Made by a program: the position numbers and the translations under genes
Part shown: positions 1 through 10,096 of the stretch, in pieces
Layout: each line of letters begins with the position of its first letter
Numbering within the stretch: position 1 is the stretch's first letter
The notes under the pieces: generated by a model
Database searches by the model: none
Seen by the model: the letters and a program-made list of their open reading frames with translations, nothing else
Told to the model about the DNA's origin: nothing
Source of the DNA: Halobacteriovorax vibrionivorans
Lineage (GTDB): Bacteria > Bdellovibrionota > Bacteriovoracia > Bacteriovoracales > Bacteriovoracaceae
Assembly: GCF_003346865.1 (NCBI RefSeq)
Contig: NZ_QDKL01000001.1
Span: forward strand, 806,001 to 870,000
Direction of reading: 5' to 3'
Length of the DNA: 64,000 bases

Positions 1-7
1 ACCTTGA

Positions 8-376
8 TTATAGAACTTCCGGGGCCAAAGAACAGATCTTAGTGAAACTTCTGTTTCTTAATTCTCTAGCTACAGGACCAAAAATACGTGTCCCTACTGG
101 TTCATTGTTATTATTTAGAATTACAACACTGTTCTTATCAAATCTGATGTAAGAACCATCTTCTCTTCTAATTGGGTACTTAGTTCTAACGATAACTGCT
201 TTCTTAACGTCACCCTTTTTAATTTTTCCACCTGGAAGAGCTTGCTGAACTGCTACTACAATAATGTCACCAAGATTTGCGTTCATTCTTTTTGAACCAC
301 CAAGAACCTTGATACACTTTACTTCTCTAGCTCCAGAGTTATCAGCAACTTCTAACTTAGTTTGCATCTGAATCAT
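8..376 (-). CDS. rplN: 50S ribosomal protein uL14
   Basis: This is large-subunit protein uL14, which sits at the subunit interface near the sarcin-ricin loop and contacts bL19. The 122-residue length and the start [19 protein letters not shown] are typical of the family, and the protein is complete. It is the last full gene of the S10/spc run in this window. rpsQ lies 31 nt upstream, and rplX would be expected just beyond position 1. Nothing unusual is seen. Confidence 0.98.
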   Translation of the reverse strand: MIQMQTKLEVADNSGAREVKCIKVLGGSKRMNANLGDIIVVAVQQALPGGKIKKGDVKKAVIVRTKYPIRREDGSYIRFDKNSVVILNNNNEPVGTRIFGPVARELRNRSFTKICSLAPEVL

Positions 377-407
377 TTCTAACTCCTAAAATAGGCTTAT
401 TAAGCCA

Positions 408-656
408 TTACTTATTTACCTTTAACAGTTCCCACTTTTTGAGTTTTGAATAAGGTTTACTTTCAATAATTGTTACATTGTCACCTAGACTTGCTTCAAA
501 ACTTTCGTTATGAGCATGGTATTTCTTAGTTTTTGTAACGAACTTACTGTATACAGGGTGCTTAAAACGTCTAGCAACGTTAACAACTACAGTTTTATCA
601 TTCTTTACAGAAACAACTACACCATCTAGCTTTCTTTTAAACGTTTTTGTACTCAT
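408..656 (-). CDS. rpsQ: 30S ribosomal protein uS17
   Basis: uS17 is a primary 16S rRNA-binding protein with an OB fold that acts early in 30S assembly. The 82-residue product has the expected core (KRKLDGVVVSVKNDKTVVV near the N-terminus and the RRFKHPVYSKF stretch around residues 29-39). It lies 2 nt downstream of rpmC, so translation is probably coupled. It is a normal member of the spc-type gene order. Confidence 0.98.
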   Translation of the reverse strand: MSTKTFKRKLDGVVVSVKNDKTVVVNVARRFKHPVYSKFVTKTKKYHAHNESFEASLGDNVTIIESKPYSKLKKWELLKVNK

Positions 657-658
657 GG

Positions 659-856
659 TTATTCACCTTTAGCTTTCTTTGCTGTTAATAATTTAGCAAT
701 ATTCTTTTTTGCAATTTTTAGCTGATGAGGCTTTTCGATTCCACTTGTCGCTTTTGACATGTTCATATCGAAGATAGCTCTTCTCATTTCAGTAACTTTT
801 GCATCAATTTCTTTACCGCTTAAACCGCTTACTTCTTTATAATCTAACTTTTGCAT
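659..856 (-). CDS. rpmC: 50S ribosomal protein uL29
   Basis: uL29 is a small helical protein at the polypeptide exit tunnel that forms part of the trigger-factor and SRP docking area. The 65-residue product is rich in Lys and Ala, with a helical hairpin pattern. It lies between rplP (15 nt upstream) and rpsQ (2 nt downstream), the universal bacterial order, and that order supports the call for such a short sequence. Confidence 0.96.
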   Translation of the reverse strand: MQKLDYKEVSGLSGKEIDAKVTEMRRAIFDMNMSKATSGIEKPHQLKIAKKNIAKLLTAKKAKGE

Positions 857-871
857 AACTTCCTCTAACGA

Positions 872-1291
872 TTAAAGTTCCTGTTGCTCTCTAGAAATGA
901 TTCTAGTTTTAACAGGCAGCTTGTACATAGCAAGCTTAAGTGCTTGTTTACTTAGCTCAGGATCAGTATGCTTAATTTCAAACATTACTCTTCCTGGTTT
1001 TACTACTGCAACCCAAGAATCTGGAGAACCTTTACCTTTCCCCATACGAACTTCAGCTGGCTTCTTAGTTAGGACTTTATCTGGAAAGATTTTGATCCAA
1101 ACGTTACCACCTCTTTTGATCTTTCTTGTCATTGCAATACGGGCAGCTTCAATCTGACGGTTAGTTATATACCCACATGACAGGGCTTGTATAGCAAATT
1201 CGCCGAACGTGATAGTATTTCCACGGTTTGCTTTCCCTTTCATTCTTCCTTTCTGCTGCTTACGCCACTTTACTTTTTTTGGACTTAACAT
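872..1291 (-). CDS. rplP: 50S ribosomal protein uL16
   Basis: uL16 joins late in 50S assembly and helps position the tRNA elbow near the A site. The 139-residue protein begins [19 protein letters not shown], the standard family start, and keeps the conserved GRVMFEI segment in the second half. It is flanked by rpsC (39 nt upstream) and rpmC. An 86-codon open frame on the other strand inside this gene is a shadow. Confidence 0.98.
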   Translation of the reverse strand: MLSPKKVKWRKQQKGRMKGKANRGNTITFGEFAIQALSCGYITNRQIEAARIAMTRKIKRGGNVWIKIFPDKVLTKKPAEVRMGKGKGSPDSWVAVVKPGRVMFEIKHTDPELSKQALKLAMYKLPVKTRIISREQQEL

Positions 1292-1330
1292 ATTTACCTC
1301 AATAAATTCAATTCATTAACGAATTTCCAA

Positions 1331-1960
1331 CTACTTGTAAATCTCACCCTTATAAACCCAAACTTTAACACCGATAATACCGTATGTTGTTTGTGCTTCA
1401 GCAGTGTTGTAATCAATATCTGCTCTAAGAGTGTGTAGAGGAACTTTTCTCTCTGTATAACCTTCTGCTCTTGCCATCTCAGCTCCGCCTAAACGACCTG
1501 CTGTTCTAACACGAATACCTTTAACACCAGCTCTGAATGCTGACTGCATAACTTTCTTCATTGCTCTTCTGAAAGCTACACGTTTCTCAAGCTGACCTGC
1601 GATATTCTCAGCAATTAACTTTGCTTCTGCATCTGGTCTTTTAACTTCTGCAATATTGAAGATTAGAGTCCCTTTAGTAAGTTTCTTAAGGTCGTTTCTA
1701 ATTTTCTCAATTCCTGCACCTTTTTTACCAATTGCTACACCTGGCTTAGCTGTATAAACAGTAACCTTAACCTGGTTTGAAGTTCTTGATAACTCGATGT
1801 TAGCTACAGAAGCATTCTTCATGTTCTTTTCAATGTAGTTTCTAATTGCAAGATCTTCGTGAAGTGTTTCACCGTATTCTTGATCGTTAGCAAACCAATT
1901 TGAGTGCCATGACTTAATATAACCTAATCTAAAACCGTATGGATGTACTTTTTGTCCCAT
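1331..1960 (-). CDS. rpsC: 30S ribosomal protein uS3
   Basis: uS3 lines the mRNA entry channel and takes part in mRNA unwinding. The 209-residue protein starts MGQKVHPYGFRLGYIKSWHS. It shows the KH domain with its GKKG signature (GVAIGKKGAGIEKIR, around residue 75) and the conserved C-terminal half (GRLGGAEMARAEGY). It lies 8 nt downstream of rplV. Length and sequence are ordinary for bacteria. Confidence 0.98.
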   Translation of the reverse strand: MGQKVHPYGFRLGYIKSWHSNWFANDQEYGETLHEDLAIRNYIEKNMKNASVANIELSRTSNQVKVTVYTAKPGVAIGKKGAGIEKIRNDLKKLTKGTLIFNIAEVKRPDAEAKLIAENIAGQLEKRVAFRRAMKKVMQSAFRAGVKGIRVRTAGRLGGAEMARAEGYTERKVPLHTLRADIDYNTAEAQTTYGIIGVKVWVYKGEIYK

Positions 1961-1968
1961 AATTTATC

Positions 1969-2304
1969 CTATGCTTCTTTTAGTTCAACTGTTATGTGAC
2001 TAGTTCTTTTTCTAATTCTGAATGCGCGACCCTGAGCTCTTGGCTGGATACGCTTTAAAGTTGGACCTTCGTCCGCTTTAATGATTGAAACAACTAAGTT
2101 GTCTAAATCATATTTTTCAGAATCAGCTGCGATTGCTAATCCACTATTAATTAATTTTGTTAAAACAAGTGCAATTTCTTTCTTCTCTTGGAAACGTAAA
2201 ATCTTTAACGCTTCAGAAGCTTTCTTCTTTCTAATTAGATCGCAAACCTGTCTTACTTTTCTTGGCGCGATACCAACTCTACTGTTTCTAACTGTAATGG
2301 CCAT
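1969..2304 (-). CDS. rplV: 50S ribosomal protein uL22
   Basis: uL22 spans the 50S subunit, and its extended beta-hairpin lines the exit tunnel. The 111-residue product has the usual N-terminal NSRVGIAPRKVRQV segment and a C-terminal hairpin region (KRIQPRAQGRAFRIRKRTSH) ending ITVELKEA. The loop has the normal length, so no macrolide-type tunnel change is evident. It sits between rpsS and rpsC as in most bacteria. Confidence 0.98.
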   Translation of the reverse strand: MAITVRNSRVGIAPRKVRQVCDLIRKKKASEALKILRFQEKKEIALVLTKLINSGLAIAADSEKYDLDNLVVSIIKADEGPTLKRIQPRAQGRAFRIRKRTSHITVELKEA

Positions 2305-2335
2305 CTGACCTTCTCCTTATTCAACTGTAACTTAA

Positions 2336-2620
2336 CTACTTTTTCTTGCCTTTCTTATCTGCACCGTGACCATAGTAAGTTCTTGTAAGTGCAAATTCAC
2401 CTAACTTATGTCCGATCATATTGTCTGTAACATAAACTGGTATGAATTTCTTACCGTTGTGAACGGCAAATGTAAGTCCAATAAACTCAGGAACAATCGT
2501 TGATCTTCTAGACCATGTCTTGATCACTTTGTTACCTTTATTACCTTCTTCTTGCATTTGTAGAGCTTTTTTCATTAAGCTAATATCAACAAATGGTCCT
2601 TTTTTAAGTGAACGGGCCAT
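2336..2620 (-). CDS. rpsS: 30S ribosomal protein uS19
   Basis: uS19 is on the 30S head and contacts the A-site finger bridge. The 94-residue protein starts [19 protein letters not shown] and carries the conserved [11 protein letters not shown] and [16 protein letters not shown] segments. It is located 12 nt downstream of rplB and 31 nt upstream of rplV. Confidence 0.98.
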   Translation of the reverse strand: MARSLKKGPFVDISLMKKALQMQEEGNKGNKVIKTWSRRSTIVPEFIGLTFAVHNGKKFIPVYVTDNMIGHKLGEFALTRTYYGHGADKKGKKK

Positions 2621-2632
2621 ATTAATCTCCTA

Positions 2633-3457
2633 CTACTTTCTTCTCTTAACGATGAACTTATCAGTTCTCTTATTAGTTCTAGTCTTGTAACCCTTAGTTG
2701 GTGTTCCCCATGGTGAAATTGGATGACGTCCACCTGAAGTTCTACCTTCACCACCACCGTGTGGGTGATCAACTGGGTTCATAGCAACACCACGTACAGT
2801 TGGTCTAAATCCAAGCTTTCTCTTACGTCCAGCTTTACCAATGTTACGTTTTTCGTGATCTAGGTTACCTACCTGACCAATAGTTGCCATACATACTAAT
2901 TCAACTTTTCTAAGCTCACCTGATGGCATTCTAAGAAGAGCAAATTTACCCTCTTTTGCCATGATTTGTACGTAAGAGCCTGCAGAACGTGCTAATTGAC
3001 CACCAGCTCCTGGGTACATTTCAACGTTGTGTACAAGAGTACCAACTGGAATGTCCTTAAGCTTCTTAGCATTTCCTACTTTAATATCTGCATCTGCAGA
3101 TGCGATAACTTTATCACCTACTTTAAGTCCAAGAGGAGCTAGGATATAGCTCTTCTCACCATCGTGGTATGCGATAAGTGCGATATTACAAGTTCTGTTT
3201 GGATCATATGAGATCGCTTGAACTGTTGCAGGGATATCCATTTTGTTTCTTTTGAAGTCGATAATTCTATATCTTCTCTTAACTCCACCACCTCTGTGTC
3301 TAACAGTGATACGTCCAGAGTTATTTCTACCTGCAAAATTTTTCTTAACTGATGTTAGACCTTTAACCGGCTTTACATCTTTTGTTAACTCATCACTATT
3401 TAGGACTTGCATCTTTCTTAGTGAAGGAGTTGTTGGTTTAAATCTTTTAATACCCAT
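2633..3457 (-). CDS. rplB: 50S ribosomal protein uL2
   Basis: uL2 is one of the largest and most conserved 50S proteins, needed for subunit association and peptidyl-transferase activity. The 274-residue product shows the N-terminal [14 protein letters not shown] start, the conserved [14 protein letters not shown] segment, and the C-terminal [14 protein letters not shown] motif with its key histidine. The intergenic gaps are short (19 nt to rplW and 12 nt to rpsS), as expected for one operon. Confidence 0.99.
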   Translation of the reverse strand: MGIKRFKPTTPSLRKMQVLNSDELTKDVKPVKGLTSVKKNFAGRNNSGRITVRHRGGGVKRRYRIIDFKRNKMDIPATVQAISYDPNRTCNIALIAYHDGEKSYILAPLGLKVGDKVIASADADIKVGNAKKLKDIPVGTLVHNVEMYPGAGGQLARSAGSYVQIMAKEGKFALLRMPSGELRKVELVCMATIGQVGNLDHEKRNIGKAGRKRKLGFRPTVRGVAMNPVDHPHGGGEGRTSGGRHPISPWGTPTKGYKTRTNKRTDKFIVKRRK

Positions 3458-3476
3458 AATTTCCTCAGCTAACTAG

Positions 3477-3767
3477 TTAAACACCTTTAAAAAATTCAAT
3501 CTTTTGACCTTCCGCTAATTGAACGAAAGCCTTCTTGAATTTACTAGTCTTTTTTACACCTTTACCAGCTCTTTTAATTTTACCTGGAGTGATGTTTGTC
3601 TTTACATTTAATACTTTCACATCATAAAGCGCTTCAACTGCATTCTTAATTTGATGCTTGTTAGCTTTAAGATCAACAACAAAACCAAATCTGTTGTAGT
3701 TATCTGTAGCTACAGAAGTCTTTTCAGTGATAAGTGGTTTCTTTAATACATTTTCTAACGTCGCCAT
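3477..3767 (-). CDS. rplW: 50S ribosomal protein uL23
   Basis: uL23 is the exit-tunnel protein that docks trigger factor and SRP. The 96-residue product has the family start (ENVLKKPLITEKTS) and the conserved KANKHQIKNAVEALYDVKV block that binds 23S rRNA. It lies 2 nt downstream of rplD, consistent with translational coupling. Confidence 0.98.
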   Translation of the reverse strand: MATLENVLKKPLITEKTSVATDNYNRFGFVVDLKANKHQIKNAVEALYDVKVLNVKTNITPGKIKRAGKGVKKTSKFKKAFVQLAEGQKIEFFKGV

Positions 3768-3769
3768 AA

Positions 3770-4387
3770 TTACACCAACTTATTTAATAGGGTTTCTAAT
3801 GCACTCTTTTCAATAACTAGGTTTTCGAATTTAACCGCTTCGTATACAGAGAAACCTTCAACGGCCATCCCTTTACCCCACTGTAAGTTCTTCACTGCTC
3901 TAAGAGCTGGTGAGTTTTTATCAGCAGTTACTACTAAAGCCGGTAGTAAACCTTTACCATTTAAAAGATTGTACATTTCTTTAGTTTTACCAGTTGATTC
4001 AATCGTATCTACTACTGTCAACTTTCCTGCTTGGAGTTTGTCAGCAAGAATAGATTGAATAGCAACCTTTGCCATTTTCTTATTAACTTTTTGAACGTAG
4101 CTTCTTGGGCTAGGACCGTGAACAGTTCCACCGCCTACCATAAGAGACGATCTAATAGAACCTTGACGTGCTCTACCTGTACCTTTTTGTTTGAATGGCT
4201 TAATACCACCACCGCTAACATCTGAACGACCTTTAACACAAGCATTACCTTGTCTTCTTCCCGCTAGAGTAGCTTTAACAACTTGGTGTACAGCCGCTAC
4301 GTTAATATCTTCAGCAGTTAGACTTACGTTTGTAGTAAGCTTTCCCGCTTCTTCTAATTTTGCATTTAATACTGTTACATCACTCAT
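3770..4387 (-). CDS. rplD: 50S ribosomal protein uL4
   Basis: uL4 has a globular domain and a long loop reaching into the exit tunnel. In E. coli it also represses the S10 operon. The 205-residue product contains the conserved tunnel-loop stretch (KPFKQKGTGRARQGS, around residues 63-77) and the GGGTVHGPSPRSY segment. It lies 21 nt downstream of rplC. No E. coli-type S10 leader was recognised upstream of rpsJ, so autoregulation cannot be claimed here. Confidence 0.98.
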   Translation of the reverse strand: MSDVTVLNAKLEEAGKLTTNVSLTAEDINVAAVHQVVKATLAGRRQGNACVKGRSDVSGGGIKPFKQKGTGRARQGSIRSSLMVGGGTVHGPSPRSYVQKVNKKMAKVAIQSILADKLQAGKLTVVDTIESTGKTKEMYNLLNGKGLLPALVVTADKNSPALRAVKNLQWGKGMAVEGFSVYEAVKFENLVIEKSALETLLNKLV

Positions 4388-4408
4388 AACTATTACCTCA
4401 GTCTACTA

Positions 4409-5098
4409 TTACTTCTTAAGTGCTTTTGCAATTCTTACAAAACCGTTTTTAGAACCAGGAACTGATCCCTTAAGTAGCATGTATCCTTTATCTTGATTAA
4501 CTTCAACAACCTTGATGTTTTGAATAGTTTTTGTCTCACTACCCATGTGACCAGGCATTCTTTTGTTCTTCCAAACTTTACCAGGAGTCGCTCTGTTACC
4601 GATCGAACCACCACGTCTGTGGAATTTCGAACCGTGAGTTGCAGGTCCACCTTTAAAGTTGTGTCTCTTCATTTGACCTTGGAAACCTTTACCTTTAGAT
4701 GTTCCTGTTACGTCAACATATGTAGAAGCTTCAAATGACTCAACTGAAAGATCTTTACCTAAGTTAGCAGCATCTACACCTTGAGCTGTAACTTCTGCAA
4801 ATCTTACAAAGTTATTCTCAACGTTAGCTGACTTAAGGTGACCCTTAGTTGCTTTATTAAGTAGTTTTTCTCTTTTTTCGTAGTAACCAACTTGGTAAGC
4901 TTCGTACCCATCTTTATCTAGAGTCTTAACTTGAGTTACTTTATTAGGAATAAGTTTGATTACTGTTACTGGAACGTGGTTACCAGCTTCATCAAAGATT
5001 CTTGTCATACCAGCTTTAACACCATAGATAGTATTAAGAGCTAGTGAACTAGATGATTCAGTAGCAGCTGTCTCAACTGCTTGAGTTTCTTCTGTCAT
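4409..5098 (-). CDS. rplC: 50S ribosomal protein uL3 with N-terminal extension
   Basis: uL3 is an early assembly protein reaching to the peptidyl-transferase centre. The core begins at about residue 24 (NTIYGVKAGMTRIFDEAG) and ends with the usual conserved segments, including KGFQGQMKRHNFKGG and THGSKFHRRGGSIG. About 20 extra residues, acidic and rich in Ser, Thr and Ala, precede the core. The extension looks genuine because a TGGAGG ribosome binding site lies about 5 nt before this ATG and no strong site precedes a later start. Confidence 0.97.
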   Translation of the reverse strand: MTEETQAVETAATESSSSLALNTIYGVKAGMTRIFDEAGNHVPVTVIKLIPNKVTQVKTLDKDGYEAYQVGYYEKREKLLNKATKGHLKSANVENNFVRFAEVTAQGVDAANLGKDLSVESFEASTYVDVTGTSKGKGFQGQMKRHNFKGGPATHGSKFHRRGGSIGNRATPGKVWKNKRMPGHMGSETKTIQNIKVVEVNQDKGYMLLKGSVPGSKNGFVRIAKALKK

Positions 5099-5169
5099 TT
5101 TGCCTCCACAGCATCACTCTTCTCCAAGAGATGCATGCATGGTTAATAATAAAATTTTTTTAGTTTATA

Positions 5170-5478
5170 CTAGTACTTGATTTCAACGTCAACACCAGCT
5201 GATAGATCTAATTTCATTAGGCTATCAACAGTCTGTTGAGTTGGATCAACAATATCAATTAGTCTCTTGTGTGTTCTCATTTCAAATTGCTCACGAGATT
5301 TTTTATCTTTGTGAGGTGATCTAAGAACAGTAAATTTATTAATTTCTGTTGGTAATGGGATTGGTCCCGCTACTCTAGCGCCTGTTTCTTTAGCTGTTTG
5401 AACGATCTCATCTACAGAGCTATCAAGAAGCTTGTGATCATATGCGCGCAATTTAATTCTTAACTTAGAAGCTTTCAT
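5170..5478 (-). CDS. rpsJ: 30S ribosomal protein uS10 (NusE)
   Basis: uS10 is a 30S head protein that doubles as NusE in transcription antitermination. I chose the start [16 protein letters not shown] at 5478, giving 102 residues, because that is the canonical N-terminus and an AGGA lies 5 nt before it. Two in-frame upstream ATGs (5484 and 5496) would add four to six unusual residues and have poorer ribosome binding sites. The gene is the first of the S10 operon and sits 71 nt upstream of rplC. A sigma-70-like promoter is visible at 5518-5545. Confidence 0.97.
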   Translation of the reverse strand: MKASKLRIKLRAYDHKLLDSSVDEIVQTAKETGARVAGPIPLPTEINKFTVLRSPHKDKKSREQFEMRTHKRLIDIVDPTQQTVDSLMKLDLSAGVDVEIKY

Positions 5479-5517
5479 ACACATCCTATTAATCAATTTT
5501 AAAAGTTGAATTTGACT

Positions 5518-5545
5518 TTTATATGTTTTTTGGGCCTATTGTCAA
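5518..5545 (-). promoter_or_regulatory. Likely sigma-70 promoter of the S10 operon
   Basis: Read on the minus strand, TTGACA is followed by a 16-nt spacer and TATAAA, about 40 nt before the rpsJ start codon. The -35 match is perfect and the -10 has five of six consensus bases. It lies just downstream of the tuf copy 1 terminator, so the S10 operon would start its own transcription here. Confidence 0.6.
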
Positions 5546-5597
5546 ATTATTTTTACGCTAGGCCATATATTTTTTACGCATCAACCAATTTTTCTCA

Positions 5598-5630
5598 TAA
5601 AAAAAGGGTGGCCCTTAAGACCACCCTCTT
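5598..5630 (-). terminator. Rho-independent terminator after tuf copy 1
   Basis: On the minus strand a stem AGGGTGG/CCACCCT (5605-5611 with 5621-5627, 9-nt loop) is followed by a run of eight T. It starts about 17 nt after the tuf stop codon. It separates the fusA-tuf unit from the S10 operon. Confidence 0.85.
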
Positions 5631-5644
5631 TATATACAATAAAA

Positions 5645-6835
5645 TTAGTCTAGAATTTCAGATACTGTACCAGCACCAATTGTTCTACCACCTTCACGGA
5701 TCGCGAACTTAAGACCTTTTTCCATCGCAATTGGAGTAATTAAATCTACTGCGAATGAAGTATTGTCTCCTGGCATTACCATCTCAACTCCGTCTGCAAG
5801 TGTAATATCACCTGTTACGTCTGTTGTTCTGAAGTAAAATTGTGGTCTATAACCTTTGAAGATTGGAGTGTGACGTCCACCTTCATCTTTTGAAAGGATA
5901 TATACTTCACAGTTGAACTTCGCGTGTGGAGTTACTGATCCTGGCTTAACTAGACACTGACCACGTAGTACTTCTTCACGCTTTACACCACGTAGAAGTA
6001 GACCAACGTTATCACCTGCACGACCTTCGTCAAGAAGCTTTCTGAACATCTCAACACCTGTTACAGTTGTCTTAGTTGTTTCTTTAATACCAACGATTTC
6101 GATTTCTTCGTTTACCTTGATAATCCCTCTTTCAACACGTCCTGTACAAACTGTACCACGTCCTGAGATTGAGAATACATCTTCTACTGGCATTAGGAAG
6201 TCTAGATCTGTTGCTCTAGCTGGAGTTGGGATATACTCATCAACTTGTGCCATAAGCTCTAGTACTTTATCTTTACCAATTGCATCGTCTCTCATTTCAA
6301 GAGCTGCTAGTGCCGAACCAGCTACGATAGGAATATCGTCACCTGGGAAGTCGTAAGAAGATAGAAGCTCTCTTACTTCCATTTCTACTAGCTCAAGTAG
6401 TTCTTCATCATCTACTTGGTCTACTTTATTTAAGAATACTACGATCGCTGGTACACCTACCTGACGTGCAAGAAGGATGTGCTCTCTTGTTTGTGGCATT
6501 GGCCCATCAGCCGCTGAACAAACTAAGATTGCTCCGTCCATTTGTGCTGCACCTGTAATCATGTTCTTTACATAGTCAGCGTGACCTGGACAGTCTACGT
6601 GTGCGTAGTGTCTTGTTGCTGTTTCATACTCAATGTGTGAAGTATTGATTGTAATACCTCTAGCTTTTTCTTCTGGTGCCGAATCGATTTCGTCGAATTT
6701 TCTTACGTCACCACCAAGTGCGTTCGCTAGTGTAATTGAAATTGCCGCTGTAAGAGTTGTCTTACCGTGGTCAACGTGCCCGATCGTACCAATGTTTACG
6801 TGGGGCTTACTTCTGTCAAAAGATTCTTTTGCCAT
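5645..6835 (-). CDS. tuf: Elongation factor Tu, copy 1 (downstream of fusA)
   Basis: EF-Tu is the GTPase that delivers aminoacyl-tRNA to the ribosomal A site. The 396-residue protein shows the P-loop GHVDHGKT (residues 19-26), the DCPGHADY switch II motif, the NKVD guanine-specificity motif, and domains 2 and 3 of normal length. The gene follows fusA by 40 nt, the tufA position of E. coli. The coding sequence appears identical at nucleotide level to the second copy at 22255-23445, while the flanks differ from the first base outside the start codon. Ongoing gene conversion is the usual explanation for such pairs. Confidence 0.99.
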   Translation of the reverse strand: MAKESFDRSKPHVNIGTIGHVDHGKTTLTAAISITLANALGGDVRKFDEIDSAPEEKARGITINTSHIEYETATRHYAHVDCPGHADYVKNMITGAAQMDGAILVCSAADGPMPQTREHILLARQVGVPAIVVFLNKVDQVDDEELLELVEMEVRELLSSYDFPGDDIPIVAGSALAALEMRDDAIGKDKVLELMAQVDEYIPTPARATDLDFLMPVEDVFSISGRGTVCTGRVERGIIKVNEEIEIVGIKETTKTTVTGVEMFRKLLDEGRAGDNVGLLLRGVKREEVLRGQCLVKPGSVTPHAKFNCEVYILSKDEGGRHTPIFKGYRPQFYFRTTDVTGDITLADGVEMVMPGDNTSFAVDLITPIAMEKGLKFAIREGGRTIGAGTVSEILD

Positions 6836-6875
6836 TTTTTACTCCTGCTTTTTGTTAAAAAAAATCTAAAGTGTT

Positions 6876-8951
6876 TTAGATGTATATTCCTCGTTTTTCA
6901 AGTATTTCTTTCGCCATTTTCATAGGAATTTCCTCATAACGATCAAAGTTCATCGTAAAGTTGGCCCTTCCCTGTGATTTCGAGCGTATATCTGTTGAGT
7001 AACCAAACATTTCAGATAAAGGAACTTCAGCATCAATCACTTCTTTATCTTGCTTTGCACTCATGGCGTGAATTTTTCCACGCTTTGTATTTATATCTGA
7101 AATAATATCCCCAGTGTAATCAGTTGGAGTTACTACTTCTAGGCTCATTTTAGGCTCAAGTAAAGATAATCCAGCATTACGACATGCTTCTCTAAATGCG
7201 TTTGAAGCTGCAATAGCATATGCAACTTCAGAGCCTTCTTCTTCATTAAAGTTTGCTGCGACTAATTTAGCCTTAATATTTATAAATGGATACCCAGCAA
7301 GTGCTCCCCCCATTGAAGTATCTTTGATACTTTTCTCAATAGCATTTAAGAAGTCTTGTGGTAGATCACGCTTAGTTAGAGCTGTTTCAAATTGAACACC
7401 AGACTGATGATCCGTTGGCTCAACCTCAACAACAGCATGGCCATACACCATCTTTCCACCTTGCTCGCGGTTAAATGTATCTTCGGCCTTAGCCGTACCT
7501 GTAATACTCTCTCTATAAGAAACCTGAGGATCTCCTACTCGTATACCAACTTTAAATTCACGCTCAAGACGATCACAAATAATCTCTAAGTGAAGCTCGC
7601 CCATACCAAAAATTAGAAGCTGACCAGTTTCTTTATTATGTTGATAAGTAAACGAAGGATCTTCTAGCTTTAGCTGACTTAAAGAAGTCATTAACTTCTT
7701 TTCATCATTTGTCGTTTTAGGCTCAATGGCAACTGAAATTACAGACTCTGGAAATTCCATAAGGTCGAAAATAATTGTACGGTTTTCCGCACAAAGAGTT
7801 TCACCTGTTACAGTTTCTTTTAATCCAGAAATTGCAATAATATCACCAGCTTTTGCTTCTTGGAGTTCAGTTCTCTTAGCAGCATGCATTTGAAGAATTT
7901 TATTAACTCTTTCACGCTTACCTTTATGAGGATTATATACCTGTGCTCCAGCCTTAAGAGAACCTGAATAAATTCTGAAGAATGTTAAAGAACCAACAAA
8001 TGGATCCGTTGCAATCTTAAACGCAATCCCTGAAAATGCATCTTCAGTATCTGGTCTTCTTACCTCTTCCTTATCATGATTCTTTCCATTCACACCCTTT
8101 ACTTCACCACGATCAATTGGTGAAGGTAGGTAGTCGCGAACTGCATCGAGAAGTGGTTGGACACCCTTGTTTTTAAAAGCAGAACCACAAAGAACTGCAA
8201 CAAATTCGTGATTAATAACTGCTTCACGAATAGACTTTGAAATTCTTTCTGCAGATATAGACTCACCCGACAGATAATCCTCTGCTAATTGGTCATCAAA
8301 GTCTGCCAAAGTTTCAATTAATTCCTCATGGGCCATTTGTGCATCATCTTGCATATCTTGTGGAATTTCTTCAACAACAACAGTTGAGCCCAGGTCTTCA
8401 TCTTTAAAAAGAATGGCCTTCATATTTACAAGGTCAATAACACCTTTAAAAGTATCTTCTGCACCAATTGGCAATTGAATTGCTGCTGCAGTTTTACCAA
8501 GCTTTGTTCTAATCTCTCCAAGACACATTTCAAAGTCAGCACCAACACGGTCCATCTTGTTAACAAATGCAATTCTTGGAACGCTATACTTATCAGCCTG
8601 GCCCCATACAGTCTCTGACTGTGGCTCTACACCGGCCACAGCATCAAATACACCAATTGCCCCATCAAGAACTCTAAGAGCTCTCTCAACCTCAATTGTG
8701 AAGTCTACGTGACCTGGAGTATCGATAATATTAATATTTGTTTTCTTCCACATACAAGTCGTAGCAGCGGAAGTAATTGTGATACCACGCTCTTGCTCCT
8801 GAACCATCCAGTCCATAGTCGCAGCACCATCATGCACTTCTCCAATCTTATGACTCTTACCCGTATAATAAAGAATACGCTCAGTAGTTGTCGTCTTTCC
8901 GGCATCAATATGCGCCATAATACCGATATTTCGAATATTTTCTAAACTCAT
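6876..8951 (-). CDS. fusA: Elongation factor G
   Basis: EF-G is the GTPase that catalyses translocation and, with RRF, ribosome recycling. The 691-residue protein has the P-loop AHIDAGKTT (residues 13-21), the DTPGHVDFT switch II and [10 protein letters not shown] motifs, and domains II to V of normal length. The ribosome binding site (AAGGA) is clear. Unlike the E. coli str operon, a terminator lies between rpsG and this gene, so fusA-tuf is probably transcribed from a promoter in the 148-nt gap. I could not fix that promoter with confidence. Confidence 0.99.
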   Translation of the reverse strand: MSLENIRNIGIMAHIDAGKTTTTERILYYTGKSHKIGEVHDGAATMDWMVQEQERGITITSAATTCMWKKTNINIIDTPGHVDFTIEVERALRVLDGAIGVFDAVAGVEPQSETVWGQADKYSVPRIAFVNKMDRVGADFEMCLGEIRTKLGKTAAAIQLPIGAEDTFKGVIDLVNMKAILFKDEDLGSTVVVEEIPQDMQDDAQMAHEELIETLADFDDQLAEDYLSGESISAERISKSIREAVINHEFVAVLCGSAFKNKGVQPLLDAVRDYLPSPIDRGEVKGVNGKNHDKEEVRRPDTEDAFSGIAFKIATDPFVGSLTFFRIYSGSLKAGAQVYNPHKGKRERVNKILQMHAAKRTELQEAKAGDIIAISGLKETVTGETLCAENRTIIFDLMEFPESVISVAIEPKTTNDEKKLMTSLSQLKLEDPSFTYQHNKETGQLLIFGMGELHLEIICDRLEREFKVGIRVGDPQVSYRESITGTAKAEDTFNREQGGKMVYGHAVVEVEPTDHQSGVQFETALTKRDLPQDFLNAIEKSIKDTSMGGALAGYPFINIKAKLVAANFNEEEGSEVAYAIAASNAFREACRNAGLSLLEPKMSLEVVTPTDYTGDIISDINTKRGKIHAMSAKQDKEVIDAEVPLSEMFGYSTDIRSKSQGRANFTMNFDRYEEIPMKMAKEILEKRGIYI

Positions 8952-9020
8952 AATAAGTCCTTAAAAATTTAATAAAATGCAGACATATAATTAACACAAA
9001 CAAGGCAGTTTAGGTAGGAA

Positions 9021-9048
9021 TAAAAAAGGGCCTCAATAGAGGCCCTTT
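9021..9048 (-). terminator. Rho-independent terminator between rpsG and fusA
   Basis: On the minus strand a 10-bp stem (9025-9034 with 9039-9048, 4-nt loop) containing GGGCCTC/GAGGCCC runs into six T. It lies 52 nt after the rpsG stop codon. It separates rpsL-rpsG from fusA-tuf. Confidence 0.85.
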
Positions 9049-9099
9049 ATAGTTTATTATGAAATTTGCTTAATTTTATCTTGTTAGATTAATAACAGA

Positions 9100-9570
9100 T
9101 TACCACTTAAGGTGAGCAAATGCTTTGTTAGCTTCTGCCATCTTGTAAGTGTCTTCACGCTTCTTAACAGCTCCACCTCTACCTTGAGAAGCGTCGATGA
9201 TTTCGTCTGATAGTTTTTCAACCATAGTTCTACCACCACGAGCTCTTGCGTAATCTCTTAGCCATCTAAGTGCTAAAGATTGTCTTCTGTTATTTCTAAC
9301 TTCAACTGGAATTTGGTAAGTTGCACCACCGATACGACGAGACTTTACCTCTACCGCTGGCTTAATGTTAGAAAGTGCTTTTTTGAATACTTTTAAAGGC
9401 TCTTCACCAGTCTTTGACTCAACTCTTTGAAGTGCTCCATAAAAGATTTTTTCAGCAACTGACTTTTTCCCATCTTTCATAATTGCGTTTACACATTTTG
9501 CAACAACAACGTCTTGAAAAATTGGATCAGGTAGTACTTCTCTAGTCTGTGCTCTATTTTTTCTACTCAT
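9100..9570 (-). CDS. rpsG: 30S ribosomal protein uS7
   Basis: uS7 nucleates assembly of the 30S head and contacts E-site tRNA and mRNA. The 156-residue product is full length, starts [18 protein letters not shown], and contains the conserved [11 protein letters not shown] segment and the [17 protein letters not shown] block. It lies 87 nt downstream of rpsL and is followed by a strong terminator. Confidence 0.98.
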   Translation of the reverse strand: MSRKNRAQTREVLPDPIFQDVVVAKCVNAIMKDGKKSVAEKIFYGALQRVESKTGEEPLKVFKKALSNIKPAVEVKSRRIGGATYQIPVEVRNNRRQSLALRWLRDYARARGGRTMVEKLSDEIIDASQGRGGAVKKREDTYKMAEANKAFAHLKW

Positions 9571-9657
9571 ATTATTTCTCCTTCACCGGAAACAGATTTA
9601 ACTGATCGATTACTCACCTCAGGCCATTACGCAATCGGTGTCAATTAGTTAACTAAA

Positions 9658-10032
9658 TTACTTTTTAGGCTTTTTACAACCGTACTTAGATCTTCTCTGA
9701 CCTCTTTTATCAACACCTTGGCAGTCTAATGTACCTCTAATAGTGTGATAACGAACCCCTGGAAGGTCTTTTACTCTACCACCACGAATCATAACGATCG
9801 AGTGTTCTTGTAGATTGTGTCCTTCACCACCAATGTATGAAGTAACTTCAAATCCACTTGTTAGTTTTACCCTACAAACCTTTCTCATCGCTGAGTTTGG
9901 TTTCTTAGGAGTAGTTGTATATACTCTTGTACATACACCGCGTCTTTGTGGACACGCTTTTAAGGCAGGTGATTTAGTTTTTTCAAACTTATCAGTTCTA
10001 CCTTTTCTAATTAATTGGTTAATCGTAGGCAT
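9658..10032 (-). CDS. rpsL: 30S ribosomal protein uS12
   Basis: uS12 sits at the decoding centre and affects accuracy. The 124-residue protein starts [12 protein letters not shown]. It keeps lysines at the two classic streptomycin positions (within TPKKPNSA and [10 protein letters not shown]), so a streptomycin-sensitive form is predicted. It follows rpoC by 105 nt, a gap containing an imperfect hairpin without a T-run, so rpoBC transcripts may continue into it. Confidence 0.98.
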   Translation of the reverse strand: MPTINQLIRKGRTDKFEKTKSPALKACPQRRGVCTRVYTTTPKKPNSAMRKVCRVKLTSGFEVTSYIGGEGHNLQEHSIVMIRGGRVKDLPGVRYHTIRGTLDCQGVDKRGQRRSKYGCKKPKK

Positions 10033-10096
10033 TTCCGCTCCTTAACTACAACAAATTTCAAAGATAAAATTAGGCTTTAGCCCATAATAAACTATA

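Noticed and set aside
897..1157. Plus-strand open frame inside rplP
   Set aside because: It lies wholly antisense to a highly conserved ribosomal gene, has no ribosome binding site and shows no protein family resemblance.
6117..6356. Plus-strand frame inside tuf, repeated at 22727-22966
   Set aside because: It is duplicated only because the tuf genes are identical; it is an antisense shadow of conserved codons.
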